From a virus: a stretch of DNA of 31,929 nucleotides. The stretch covers positions 1 through 31,929 of the IMG/VR virus record IMGVR_UViG_3300022818_000255; one strand, 5' to 3'. Below, in pieces: positions 22,196 to 31,371 of the stretch; positions within the stretch are counted from its first letter, which is position 1, and each line of letters begins with the position of its first letter. Position numbers and translations under genes: made by a program. The notes under the pieces are model-generated. The model ran no database searches and was not told the origin of the DNA. It saw only the letters and a list, made by a program, of their open reading frames with translations.

Positions 22196-22371
22196 TGGCA
22201 GGATTACGTGTGAGCAAGAACGTTATCTTACCCCGCACTGATAAAGTTAAAGACCCCGAAACTAAGAGGGTTATCGATGAGTTATTAAGGAAGTTACAGG
22301 AGATGAATCAAGTTTACCATAACGATATTACTTATTTAGAATCAAGAGTTTACAGCCTTGAACATCCATAG
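22195..22371 (+). CDS. Small coiled-coil virion protein (58 residues)
   Basis: The ATG overlaps the homing endonuclease stop (TAATG), with GGGGGTGAT upstream. The sequence begins MAGLRVSKNVILPRTDKV and then forms one long heptad-type helix (VIDELLRKLQEMNQVYHNDITYLESRVYSLE). This layout suits a trimeric or dimeric connector of fibre or tail parts. The family is not recognised. Confidence 0.5.
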   Translation: MAGLRVSKNVILPRTDKVKDPETKRVIDELLRKLQEMNQVYHNDITYLESRVYSLEHP

Positions 22372-22379
22372 GAGGGTTA

Positions 22380-22850
22380 ATGGAGAAAAAGGATATTATA
22401 CCTAATCAAATATATTACACTACTAATCTTGAGATTTTAGCAGAAGTAGTTGAAAAAAACGAGAGAATAAAGAATAGTGACTTTTTAAAAAGCGAGTTTT
22501 TAAAATCATTAATTTCATATGCTATTAATAAAAATGGCATAGTGTTGGTTAGTTTTAACGAAGAAAAAAAACTTAATGGATGTGTAGTGTTATCTCGTCA
22601 CTTAGATGAACAAGGAGAGTATATTTTTTTTGATTTCCGTTGGCTCGACCCTGCTAATTATAAAGAGTTAATGCACAAATACTATAACGAAGTAATTGGC
22701 ACAGCTAAAGTGAGAGGTATAAAACGAATACAAGGGACTGCTGGAAGATGTTTTAGGGTAGCAGAAAAATATTACCATGCTCACGAAATTAGTAGGAATT
22801 TTGAAATAAATGTAGAGGAGGCAGAAATGAAAGATGATAACGAAGCATAA
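22380..22850 (+). CDS. GNAT-like acyltransferase
   Basis: 156 residues. The pattern fits the GNAT acyltransferase fold: N-terminal helices, strand pair GIVLVSFNEEKKLNGCVVLS (about 52-72), strand YIFFDFRWLDP, helix YKELMHKYYNEVIGTAKVRGI, and final strands with KRIQGTAGR and EKYYHAHEISRNFEI. The usual glycine-rich pyrophosphate loop is not obvious, so the donor may not be ordinary acetyl-CoA. GNAT-like proteins often lie before internal virion genes in podoviruses. The direct overlap with an acyl carrier protein gene suggests acyl-ACP as donor. GGAGGG precedes the ATG. Confidence 0.6.
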   Translation: MEKKDIIPNQIYYTTNLEILAEVVEKNERIKNSDFLKSEFLKSLISYAINKNGIVLVSFNEEKKLNGCVVLSRHLDEQGEYIFFDFRWLDPANYKELMHKYYNEVIGTAKVRGIKRIQGTAGRCFRVAEKYYHAHEISRNFEINVEEAEMKDDNEA

Positions 22851-23052
22851 AATACTTAAAATTCTTGCTGACTATTCAAAGAAAGATATAAAAAACATTA
22901 ATGAAAAGTCTTCTCTTGCTGATGATTTAGGATTAGATTCATTAGATAAAGTTGAATTAACTATGATATTCGAGGAGGAACTTAACATAAAAATTGATGA
23001 CGGAGAGATAAATAATGTGGGGGATATATTTTCATATTTAGAAAAGAGGTAA
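22834..23052 (+). CDS. Acyl carrier protein
   Basis: 72 residues. The phosphopantetheine attachment motif is intact: LADDLGLDSLDKVELTMIFE with Ser36 at the same position as in E. coli AcpP, followed by EEELNIKIDD and a last helix GDIFSYLEK. Length, acidity and three-helix layout are those of a stand-alone carrier protein of fatty-acid type. The ATG overlaps the last 17 bases of the acyltransferase gene, with AGGAGG 13 bases upstream, so the two are translated together. It needs a host 4'-phosphopantetheinyl transferase, as none is visible here. Confidence 0.9.
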   Translation: MITKHKILKILADYSKKDIKNINEKSSLADDLGLDSLDKVELTMIFEEELNIKIDDGEINNVGDIFSYLEKR

Positions 23053-23060
23053 TACAAATT

Positions 23061-23969
23061 ATGTTAAAACGTGTATTGATTAATATTTTACTATTCCCTG
23101 TCTTTGGATCTTTTGCTGGATTATGCGAAGCACCAAAACCAACCCTCCTTGAAATACCAGGAACTGAATCAACGACAGAAGGCGGGACTAACCAAGCAAC
23201 ACAATTTTTAATGAACTTAATGAATGGAGCCGCACCATTACAGACTACTCCTGATGCTATGAAAGTCCCCTTACAACAAGTAGCAGGGATGGGTGCTAAT
23301 GAACAGACAGTACAGGGTTTATTAGCTAAATATCTTGGAACTAACGCAACAGACAGCGAAGCCTACAAATTAGGTATGGGTGAACTAACTAAAACTTTCG
23401 GTGATACTTATGATCCCCAGACATCAGACTTTTGGAAGGGTTATCGGGATACTTCACAAACCGAACAAGATGCAGGCGTATCAGATATCAGGCGTAGAGG
23501 ACAGTTAGGCGGCGGGTTATATGCTGAACCTAATCAAAGAGCTGAAGCTGATTATACCAAAGAAATGGGTTCTAACCGTTTAGGGATGTTAGGTAGTCTA
23601 TATGAGAACGAAAGAAATAGAAAATCTAATGCTGTAAATACGGCTTTAGGTTATGCAGGGTTTGAAGAAGCAGGGGCAACTAATAGAATAAATACCGGTG
23701 CAACAGTAGGAGCTATTCCTAGAACTATTCAAAACCAGAAATATGAAGCGGCTTTTAATCAAGCTTCAGGGCAGGCTCAATCTGATTATAATACCGCTCA
23801 ACAGACTTCGCAGAATGCTTATAATCAACAGCTCTTCCCGTACACTGCACAAGCTCCGATAGCACAGACACTTATGCCTCAGTGGAGCGTACCTGGGAAT
23901 GATAGTGGCGGAGGAATTATGGGAACAATAGGGTCGATAGCAACTGGTTTAATGGGTTGCAAATCCTAA
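23061..23969 (+). CDS. DNA-ejection (internal virion) protein with signal-like N-terminus
   Basis: 302 residues. The body resembles P22 gp7/T7 gp14-type ejection proteins: disordered, Q/N/A/G-rich, with DIRRRGQLGGGLYAEPNQRAE (about 140-160) and tail GGGIMGTIGSIATGLMGC. Unusually, it begins with a basic start and hydrophobic segment (LKRVLINILLFPVFGSFAG) followed by LCEAPKP, which resembles a lipoprotein signal with Cys at about 22; the lipobox AGLC is not standard. Ejection proteins enter the host envelope and form the channel for DNA. The gene follows the acyl carrier protein by 8 bases. Confidence 0.6.
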   Translation: MLKRVLINILLFPVFGSFAGLCEAPKPTLLEIPGTESTTEGGTNQATQFLMNLMNGAAPLQTTPDAMKVPLQQVAGMGANEQTVQGLLAKYLGTNATDSEAYKLGMGELTKTFGDTYDPQTSDFWKGYRDTSQTEQDAGVSDIRRRGQLGGGLYAEPNQRAEADYTKEMGSNRLGMLGSLYENERNRKSNAVNTALGYAGFEEAGATNRINTGATVGAIPRTIQNQKYEAAFNQASGQAQSDYNTAQQTSQNAYNQQLFPYTAQAPIAQTLMPQWSVPGNDSGGGIMGTIGSIATGLMGCKS

Positions 23970-23982
23970 AGGAGATAATGAT

Positions 23983-25653
23983 ATGAGTCCACTACAAGTT
24001 TTACAAATGCCCAACTACAATTCTACCTGGAGCCAATTAAGCGTCTTTACTGATAAGTTAGTAGGTGCTTATAAGCAGGCACAGCAGAATAAATGGGATA
24101 ACGAATTAAATGGTTTGATTATTTCTGCTATTGATAAAGCCGGTGATAAAAACGAATCAGATGACCTTATAACTAAATTAAATTCCCCTTCCCCTACAAT
24201 AGATATTGAAGGTGCAACAAAAGCCGCTAATAGTGTAATGGGTATGTTACAGAAAAAAGAAGTAATGACTGGTGGTATAACTAAACCTGCTCCAGAACCT
24301 AATTATGGTTCAGGTAATATTGATTTAAACAATAGACCTGTCTATAAAGTACCTGGCAAAGATGAAGTTAGAACAGTTAATTCAATGTCATTTGAAGAAA
24401 ATGGGAAAGAAATTTTAGTCTCTACTATTATTAATGGACAACAAGTATCTAATGAGGAAGCAATTAACCATTATCATCAAACAGGAGAATTTTTAGGTAA
24501 GTTTGATTCAATAGATGAAGCAAATAAGTATGCTGAACAATTACATTTAGACCAACAAAAACAATATGCTACACCACCAAAAACTGAACTTCTACCTGAC
24601 CAAAAAGAATGGAATGAAGTATATAAAATATTCTCTGGTATGTCCGGTGAAGTTACTAATTGGGATGAACCGATGAACTTTATTAAGCAGAGGTTAGACT
24701 CTGGCAGACAGATAGGTTCACAAGCACAAGCTTTTTTAAATATGATATTAGGGCAAAAACAAAAAGACCCAAGAGATGAAATAGCTAAGAATATTGATTT
24801 GACTAATGCATATATGAAGGCAATGAATCCTGAAACTAAAGAACCTACTGATTATGAAAAATATTTAATGGATAAAGAAGGGTTTTTACAATATAAAAAA
24901 GATGTAGCAGAAGCAGGGAGAGAACCAGAAAAACCAACCGAATGGGATAAGAAACTTGATATTATTATGCAACTTAATCCTTCAAATGATGAATTAAAGA
25001 AGTTATTAGGTATCTATATTGCACCAGAAAACCAATCTGATTTTGATAAGAAATACAATCTTATTATGAAAACTAATCCTACCCCTAACGAGTTAAAGAA
25101 GTTTTTAGGAACTTATATTGAACCAAAGACTGGCACTGGGGCTAAAACACCAACTTCCCCATTCCAAATGTGGCTTCTACAGCATCCTGATGGAACTTAT
25201 GATGAATGGATAAAAGATAGTAAGACAAGCACTACAAAAACACTTAATATTGATAAAATCCTTTTTGGTAATACTGGGATAATCCCTAAATATATACAAA
25301 CCGACATAGAAAGTTCAGGCACGATAGCAGAAGAATATAAAGAAACAGTTAGAAAGAATTTTAAGTTAAAAGAATCTTCTTTATCTGCTGATGAATTAAC
25401 AGACATTCTGGCTTATTTTCAACAGATAGAATTTGACCCCTACTATATAGAACCAGAACCTGCCCCTACCCCAGAACCAGTCAAAACGAATAAGGTAGGA
25501 GAATTTTGGAAGAAGTTGACTACCCCAATAACAGAAACCCCTATGTATTTAGGTAAAAAGGAAGACCAATATGGTTATGTTTTAGGCGAATTAAAAGATA
25601 TTGATGGTAAAAAATATAAGTATGCGGGGAATGATCAATGGCAACCACTTTAA
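23983..25653 (+). CDS. Internal virion / ejection protein
   Basis: 556 residues. The N-terminal helical region is followed by a domain at about 117-192 (NRPVYKVPGKDEVRTVNSMSF, then INHYHQTGEFLGKFDSIDEA) found repeatedly in phage internal virion proteins and large ejected polyproteins. Residues ~322-385 carry two copies of a 33-residue unit. The C-terminal part is proline-rich (EPEPAPTPEPVKTNK) and ends in a short strand pair. It probably leaves the head with DNA at infection. AAGGAGATAATGAT precedes the ATG. Confidence 0.65.
   Translation: MSPLQVLQMPNYNSTWSQLSVFTDKLVGAYKQAQQNKWDNELNGLIISAIDKAGDKNESDDLITKLNSPSPTIDIEGATKAANSVMGMLQKKEVMTGGITKPAPEPNYGSGNIDLNNRPVYKVPGKDEVRTVNSMSFEENGKEILVSTIINGQQVSNEEAINHYHQTGEFLGKFDSIDEANKYAEQLHLDQQKQYATPPKTELLPDQKEWNEVYKIFSGMSGEVTNWDEPMNFIKQRLDSGRQIGSQAQAFLNMILGQKQKDPRDEIAKNIDLTNAYMKAMNPETKEPTDYEKYLMDKEGFLQYKKDVAEAGREPEKPTEWDKKLDIIMQLNPSNDELKKLLGIYIAPENQSDFDKKYNLIMKTNPTPNELKKFLGTYIEPKTGTGAKTPTSPFQMWLLQHPDGTYDEWIKDSKTSTTKTLNIDKILFGNTGIIPKYIQTDIESSGTIAEEYKETVRKNFKLKESSLSADELTDILAYFQQIEFDPYYIEPEPAPTPEPVKTNKVGEFWKKLTTPITETPMYLGKKEDQYGYVLGELKDIDGKKYKYAGNDQWQPL
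24946..25122 (+). repeat. Two tandem 99-base units inside the ejection-protein gene
   Basis: Units starting at 24946 and 25045 encode DKKLDIIMQLNPSNDELKKL and DKKYNLIMKTNPTPNELKKF, each followed by LGIYI/LGTYI. The period is 99 bases (33 residues) and DNA identity is clear but imperfect, which indicates an old in-frame duplication. Both repeats are helical and charged. Confidence 0.7.
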
Positions 25654-28600
25654 TCACAAGTGAAGAATTGTTTGGTAAAAAGAAAAACGAAGGGTTAATA
25701 TCTTCTGCTGACTTATTTAAAACAAAACCTATAGTTAGCGAGACTATTGAAGAACCTGAACCTATTACTACTCCTACCCCAACTATACCTAAATTAGAAG
25801 ATATAACTCAAAAACAGACTGCTTTAACTAAAATAGAGGAAAATTTTAGCCAGTTGGATACTTCTATCGAAACCGATTATAAACTCTATCAGGATTACAG
25901 CAAGCAGTTAGACGATCTTGAAACACAGATACAGGAAGCACCGGAAGAATTGCAGTTTAAATTAACTAATGACTATAACAGGATACAAGGCTTACATAAT
26001 ACTTTAGTGCCTAAAATCAAGGCTAATACTGCTCAATATGAACAGACTAAAAAAGAATATGACTTAGTGAGAGATAGTTTTGAGAAGGATGTAAATATTT
26101 ATAACAAAGATATAGAAGCAAAAGAGGCAACAGCATATAACCGATACAAAAATCTATTTAAGGCGTATAAACAATTTGGTGGAGTATCCGGAGAAAGTGA
26201 AGTATCTACACAGAAATCATTTGATGTATCTGAAGGCATTCCGCAAGAGACTACCTTAAAACAATACACTCCCCCCAAAGAGAATTGGTGGGATAAAGTT
26301 AAAAATATATTTACTGCTAAACCAGATGAATTAAAAGCTAAAGCACAGGTTAGCTATAATATCGCCAGGCAGACAGGTGTTCCTATTAATGATGTTAACC
26401 AAAATCTTGATAAGATAACAAAAGAAATGGGGATTAGAGGAATACCCACTACTGAAGAAATGATTAGCGTTGCAATGATATTAAACCCCTTTACTGCTAC
26501 CTTAATTGGCACTCATCCTATCAGTCTTGTTACTGGAGCAGCTAAATATATGGGAATGGGTGAAGCAGTCAATGCTATTGTATCTAAAGCAAAAGGGATA
26601 GATTATAAGTTTGGAGCAGGTAAGAGTATTAAAGACCTTCTACCAGAAGATACTAACCAAATAGCTAAAGATACAGTAGATATATTAGAAATGATAGGTA
26701 AGGGTTGGGTTATTGCTAAAACTGATAAAAATGTATCTAAGTTATGGGATATGTTTACTAAAAAAACTACTACCGAATATAGCTTACCTGAAAAGATGTA
26801 TCTTAGTGCTGATAAGATAAGGGAGATATATAGAAAAGGTGGAATACCTGAATCCGAATACCCTCAATTTGAAGCTGATATATTAGCAAAAGTGCAAGGG
26901 AATAAAGCAGATATTGTTAGAACTGCATTTAGAGAAGGCGGAGTAGATATTGAGATCCCTGCTACCGAAATGACGACCTTTGCAGATAGACCTTGGTTTG
27001 CTAAGATTAAAGAAGCCTTTGGGATTAAACCTATCTCTAATACTATTATAAATTATGGTGGTAAACCAGTAGCCACTACTGCGGTTAAAGGTTTATTAGA
27101 GGGAGTAACTGGTATCCCTGAAACTCCAGTGGTAACACCTGAAATATCTACAATAAAACCTGAATTACCAAAAGTAACCTCTACGGAAATAAACATTGGT
27201 AAATTAGATGAAACCCTAAAAACGACATTAGAATCCCCTGTTACTGATGAACAAATATTAGAAAGGCAGGGAGAACTTGTTACTAAAGCCCCTACTACTA
27301 TTGAGGAAGCCAGAGAGATATTAAAGCAAGACCCGATAAAACCTGCTCAACCGAAAGAGATATTAGCTAAACAAATGGTAGAAAAGAAAGTATCTATTAG
27401 CGATATAGAAGCGGTAAAGGGTGAAAAGATAGATGTTAATAAGCCAAAGGATATTCTTATTGCTTTAAGAGATATTAAGAAGGTAGAAGTAGTTACAGAA
27501 GCCACTTCAAAGACTGCTATCCCCAAAGGACTTGAAGGGTTGGCAGAGGAAGCGAAGAAGGCTAAAGATGTAGATGATTTTGTAAAGGCGAATGTAAATG
27601 ATTATGGTATAAACAAAGAAGTCCCACTTATTAAAAATATAATGAATGGACAAAAGATAAAAGAAGGTTCTTATAGAATTGGGAAAGTATCTGATATTGT
27701 AAATGATACTGGTTTATTAAAAGCACTTAACAGTGAAGTTAAAAATATTGAAGTAGTATTAATTAATGACGAAAGAATTGATTTTGCTAATAAAGCAAGA
27801 TTTATAGGACAAAATGAGGATAAAGTATTTCCTATAGATATACCACCAACAAATAAAGGTGTTCAAATTACAACTACAGACCCTTTAAAACCTGTAATAG
27901 CAATTAATATTAATGGTTTTAATCAGAAAAACTTTTCCCAAGATTTATATAAAACTCTTACCCATGAATTAGGTCATGCAGAAAGAAATATTAAAAATAG
28001 ACCCATAGATGATGTATCAGAAAAAACAGCAGATAAGTTTATGGATTTTTATGCAAATAATAGAAAACAACAACTAACCGACTTCTACACCCAAGCCACA
28101 GGCAAGGCAGGGGCGACTACCGAGAAAACTAAAGAAGTGGAATATGTTTACCACGGAACAGATCCCTCTAATCTTGAATCAATTGCAAAGGATGGTTTAA
28201 AAACTCCTGCAGAAAGAGGAGTGTTTGATAGAGAAGATTATACACAATTTTCAAAAACAGAAAAGTATTCTAAGGATTTTATGGAAATTCAAGGTAAAAT
28301 TCCACTTATGTTAAGAGTTAAAAATGATGGTAGTAACCCTAATTTATATACTCCAGAAAATTATCCATTAAGTGTTTTATCATCAAAACGAGTACCACCA
28401 GAATCTATTGAGATGAAAATGCCAGATGGTTCATGGAAACCTATTACCGAAGTAGTTAAGGAAACTACCCCAGCTACCGAGAAACCTGCGGGGGTTGAAA
28501 CACCTGCAGAAGCGGAATTGACAAAATATATTAAAAAATATGGATACAAAGATAAAGATTACAAGATTGTTGATTACCTAATAGCAAAGATAAAAACAAT

Positions 28601-29423
28601 TACAGGTGGAGAAAAACCGGAATTAGTTAAAAAATATACAGAAATGGTTAAATCTGGAGTTAATTTTGCTCCTATTATGACGGAAGATGGTTATATACTT
28701 GATGGAGGACACCGATTACAAGCCTATAAAGCAGCAGGTAAAGAAACTATTCCTGCTTTAGTACCTATAGGTCAAGGATCTGGAAAAGTGGTTAATTTTT
28801 CCGAATTCTATAAGGTCACGACTGAACCAGAAGGGACGGGGGGGATAGGCAAGAGTGGGTTACCAGAAGCAGGTAAAGGCAAGGTAAGCGGAGTAGCACA
28901 GCGTATCAATGCCACTGCTATTGAAATGGACTTAACTAAAGGATTTGGACACTTAGCTGAGTTTACACCTGGAGTAATTAAAGAACAGGCTAAAATATTC
29001 TCTGACCTGATAAATAATGATATTGACCAGGTAAGAAGTATGGTTAGAGGCGAAACTGCTATACCTGCCAATACCAGAGGCTCAGTATTGGTAACTGCAA
29101 TGAATAATTATGCTGTAAAAACTGCTAATGGCGAAATATTAAATGAATTAGCCAGCTCACCCCTTACATCTGAATTATCAGCCGCAGGTTCAGAGTTGAG
29201 TTTATCAAGGGGTAATGAAGGCGAGATAAATGCGGTTAAAGTGATACAGGATATTAATAAAATAGCAGAGGGAAAAGCTACAAAAGGGGAACAGGGTAAA
29301 TCATATAACGATGTAAAAAACGAAGCGATTACTGAAACTAAGACCAAAGTTACTGAACAGGTTAATAAAGCAAATAACAAGTATTCCTGGACGGAATTTA
29401 TTCGATCCATTCAATGTAAGTAA
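25638..29423 (+). CDS. Polyvalent ejected protein: HExxH peptidase, ADP-ribosyltransferase-like and ParB-like domains
   Basis: 1261 residues. Order: disordered N-terminus, coiled coil (about 45-175), a weakly hydrophobic glycine-rich region (about 275-310), a long linker, a zinc peptidase motif HELGH (776-780, with E782), a region starting VYHGTDPSNLESIAKDGL (837 on) that resembles ADP-ribosyltransferase folds, and a ParB/sulfiredoxin-like motif GYILDGGHRLQAYKAAG (about 1018-1034). This is the pattern of phage 'polyvalent proteins', injected with DNA and thought to disarm host defences. GGGG lies ahead of the ATG, which overlaps the previous gene by 16 bases. The ADP-ribosyltransferase assignment is the least certain. 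Confidence 0.7.
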   Translation: MATTLITSEELFGKKKNEGLISSADLFKTKPIVSETIEEPEPITTPTPTIPKLEDITQKQTALTKIEENFSQLDTSIETDYKLYQDYSKQLDDLETQIQEAPEELQFKLTNDYNRIQGLHNTLVPKIKANTAQYEQTKKEYDLVRDSFEKDVNIYNKDIEAKEATAYNRYKNLFKAYKQFGGVSGESEVSTQKSFDVSEGIPQETTLKQYTPPKENWWDKVKNIFTAKPDELKAKAQVSYNIARQTGVPINDVNQNLDKITKEMGIRGIPTTEEMISVAMILNPFTATLIGTHPISLVTGAAKYMGMGEAVNAIVSKAKGIDYKFGAGKSIKDLLPEDTNQIAKDTVDILEMIGKGWVIAKTDKNVSKLWDMFTKKTTTEYSLPEKMYLSADKIREIYRKGGIPESEYPQFEADILAKVQGNKADIVRTAFREGGVDIEIPATEMTTFADRPWFAKIKEAFGIKPISNTIINYGGKPVATTAVKGLLEGVTGIPETPVVTPEISTIKPELPKVTSTEINIGKLDETLKTTLESPVTDEQILERQGELVTKAPTTIEEAREILKQDPIKPAQPKEILAKQMVEKKVSISDIEAVKGEKIDVNKPKDILIALRDIKKVEVVTEATSKTAIPKGLEGLAEEAKKAKDVDDFVKANVNDYGINKEVPLIKNIMNGQKIKEGSYRIGKVSDIVNDTGLLKALNSEVKNIEVVLINDERIDFANKARFIGQNEDKVFPIDIPPTNKGVQITTTDPLKPVIAININGFNQKNFSQDLYKTLTHELGHAERNIKNRPIDDVSEKTADKFMDFYANNRKQQLTDFYTQATGKAGATTEKTKEVEYVYHGTDPSNLESIAKDGLKTPAERGVFDREDYTQFSKTEKYSKDFMEIQGKIPLMLRVKNDGSNPNLYTPENYPLSVLSSKRVPPESIEMKMPDGSWKPITEVVKETTPATEKPAGVETPAEAELTKYIKKYGYKDKDYKIVDYLIAKIKTITGGEKPELVKKYTEMVKSGVNFAPIMTEDGYILDGGHRLQAYKAAGKETIPALVPIGQGSGKVVNFSEFYKVTTEPEGTGGIGKSGLPEAGKGKVSGVAQRINATAIEMDLTKGFGHLAEFTPGVIKEQAKIFSDLINNDIDQVRSMVRGETAIPANTRGSVLVTAMNNYAVKTANGEILNELASSPLTSELSAAGSELSLSRGNEGEINAVKVIQDINKIAEGKATKGEQGKSYNDVKNEAITETKTKVTEQVNKANNKYSWTEFIRSIQCK

Positions 29424-29433
29424 GGAGTAAAAA

Positions 29434-31371
29434 ATGGCTTATTGCCTTCCTAAAATATATGCAGATAAGTTTGTAAATGGGTTAAGAGACGGGACTATTG
29501 ATCCTGCTAAACTTGCCGTAATGACTTCACAAGAAAGAAGCGATTTCTTTCAGCAAAAGGTAGGATTAGGGGAAATTCATACTAAATATACCAATGCTTT
29601 GTTTGAAAGCAAGTTACTCTTAAAAAATCAACAGCGGGGTATGATTACTTGGGCTAGAACAGTATCAGGGATGAAACCCGAAGCTAAAATAGATTTTATA
29701 AACAGAGTTAATAAGATGACTAAAATATTAACCCCTGCCGATGAAAAAGCCTTTTATAGTGATTTAGCAGAAGTTAGGTTAGGTGTAGGTAAGGTAACTG
29801 TCAAACAAGCTAATGAGATAGCTAAACTGGCTAAGACTGCAGTAGATAATAAAGAAGCAATAAGTAAGGGTGGGGATAGGTTGGCATACGGAAGGGCAGT
29901 GGTAGCTTTTGGTAATTATACTAATGTACTTAAAGAGAATGCTAAAAAAATGACAATAGGGGAACAACTTAAGCCAAGTAATTGGGCAAAAGGCATCAGT
30001 AATATAGGTGGTATATCCAGGTCAATAGTCGCCTCAATGGATAATAGTGCATTATTTCGTCAAGGTTGGAAAACTCTTTGGACTAACCCAGGTATTTGGA
30101 CAAAAAACGCTATAAAATCATTTGCCGATATTGGTAGAACTATTGGGGGTAAGGCTACTTTAGATGAGGTAAGAGCAGATATTTTATCAAGACCTAATTA
30201 CGATAGAATGAAAAAGGCAAGGTTAGCAGTAGCAACCGTTGAAGAAGAGTTCCCAAGTGGACTACCCGAAAAGATACCTGTTATTGGTAGAGTATACAAG
30301 GCAACTCAAGACGCTTATACCGGATTTTTATATAAACAAAGGGCTGATATATTTGATAAATATATGGAAATAGCTGAAAAGTCTGGTATAGATATAGACG
30401 ATAAAGTCCAACTGGAAAGCATAGGTAAATTGGTTAATTCTTTAACAGGTAGGGGTAATTTAGGTGTAGTAGAACCTGCTGCAAATATTGTTAATAATAT
30501 ATTCTTTTCACCGAGATTACTTAAAAGTCATATTGACGTTTTAACTGCACACATGTTTGATAAAAATGTTAGTGGATTTGTTAAATGGGAAGCAGCTAAA
30601 AATTTAGTTAAAATAGTAAGTGGAACGGCTGCAGTATTAGTAATTGCTAATGCAGCAAACCCAGATAGTGTTGATAAAGACCCTCGCAGTGCAGATTTTG
30701 GAAAGATTAAAATAGGCAACACTCGTTTTGATGTTTCAGGTGGTATGGCTTCAGTAGTAACTTTAGCTATGAGACAGATAACTAATTCTACTAAAAGTAG
30801 TACCACAGGTTTAGTAAGTAAGTTAGGGACTGGTAAATTCGGATCATCTACAAGAGCTTCAGTTTTCTTTAATTTCTTTGAGAATAAATTAGCACCTTTA
30901 CCAGCAGCAATTAATAATTTTGCCAAAGCAGAAAACTTTGAAGGTAAAAAACCAACAATAAAAAGCACATTAACGGACTTATTTGTTCCTATTATAGCAA
31001 CTAATTATCAAACATTAAAAGATGATCCTGAATCAGCTGATATATTATTAACGATGATAGCCGAAGGATTAGGAATTAGCACTAATACTTATTCTGCAAA
31101 TGTAAGTTGGGAAGATAGCACAGGTGTAGTATTACAGCAATTTAAAAAAGTAATTGGTGATGTCAGGTTTAAGAAGGCGGAAGAGGACTTTAATAAGAGG
31201 TATAATTCGTGGTTTAAACTTAATCAAACTAATCCAAAATATACAGCTTTATCAGACGAGGATAAACAAAAGGTTATCACTAAGAAAAAGGGGACAATAA
31301 AAGACGCTATTTTTAGACAATATCATTATTATTATAAAGCACCGAAGGTTAAACCATTACCTAATTTTTAA
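29434..31371 (+). CDS. Large internal virion protein of the polyvalent-associated type
   Basis: 645 residues. The middle section has a pattern seen in the C-terminal part of many ejected polyvalent proteins: SMDNSALFRQGWKTLW (about 205), PEKIPVIGRVYKATQDAYTGF (about 284), VNSLTGRGNLGVVEP, NNIFFSPRLLKSHID (about 355), and DPRSADFGKIKIGNTRFDVSGG (about 416-437). A short hydrophobic segment GTAAVLVIANAAN lies near residue 395. The last 150 residues are helical and basic. It probably joins the other ejection proteins in the trans-envelope channel. AAGGAG precedes the ATG. Its end overlaps the convergent minus-strand gene by 11 bases. Confidence 0.65.
   Translation: MAYCLPKIYADKFVNGLRDGTIDPAKLAVMTSQERSDFFQQKVGLGEIHTKYTNALFESKLLLKNQQRGMITWARTVSGMKPEAKIDFINRVNKMTKILTPADEKAFYSDLAEVRLGVGKVTVKQANEIAKLAKTAVDNKEAISKGGDRLAYGRAVVAFGNYTNVLKENAKKMTIGEQLKPSNWAKGISNIGGISRSIVASMDNSALFRQGWKTLWTNPGIWTKNAIKSFADIGRTIGGKATLDEVRADILSRPNYDRMKKARLAVATVEEEFPSGLPEKIPVIGRVYKATQDAYTGFLYKQRADIFDKYMEIAEKSGIDIDDKVQLESIGKLVNSLTGRGNLGVVEPAANIVNNIFFSPRLLKSHIDVLTAHMFDKNVSGFVKWEAAKNLVKIVSGTAAVLVIANAANPDSVDKDPRSADFGKIKIGNTRFDVSGGMASVVTLAMRQITNSTKSSTTGLVSKLGTGKFGSSTRASVFFNFFENKLAPLPAAINNFAKAENFEGKKPTIKSTLTDLFVPIIATNYQTLKDDPESADILLTMIAEGLGISTNTYSANVSWEDSTGVVLQQFKKVIGDVRFKKAEEDFNKRYNSWFKLNQTNPKYTALSDEDKQKVITKKKGTIKDAIFRQYHYYYKAPKVKPLPNF

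Noticed and set aside
23955-23969. C-terminal cysteine of the ejection protein (GCKS) as a lipidation signal
   Set aside because: Cysteine is third from the end, not in a CaaX arrangement, and prenylation of this kind is not a bacterial system.
30528-30968. Minus-strand ORF of 146 codons opposite the last ejection-protein gene
   Set aside because: The plus-strand protein has recognisable polyvalent-associated motifs here, and the minus-strand reading has a hydrophobic but patternless sequence with no ribosome site.
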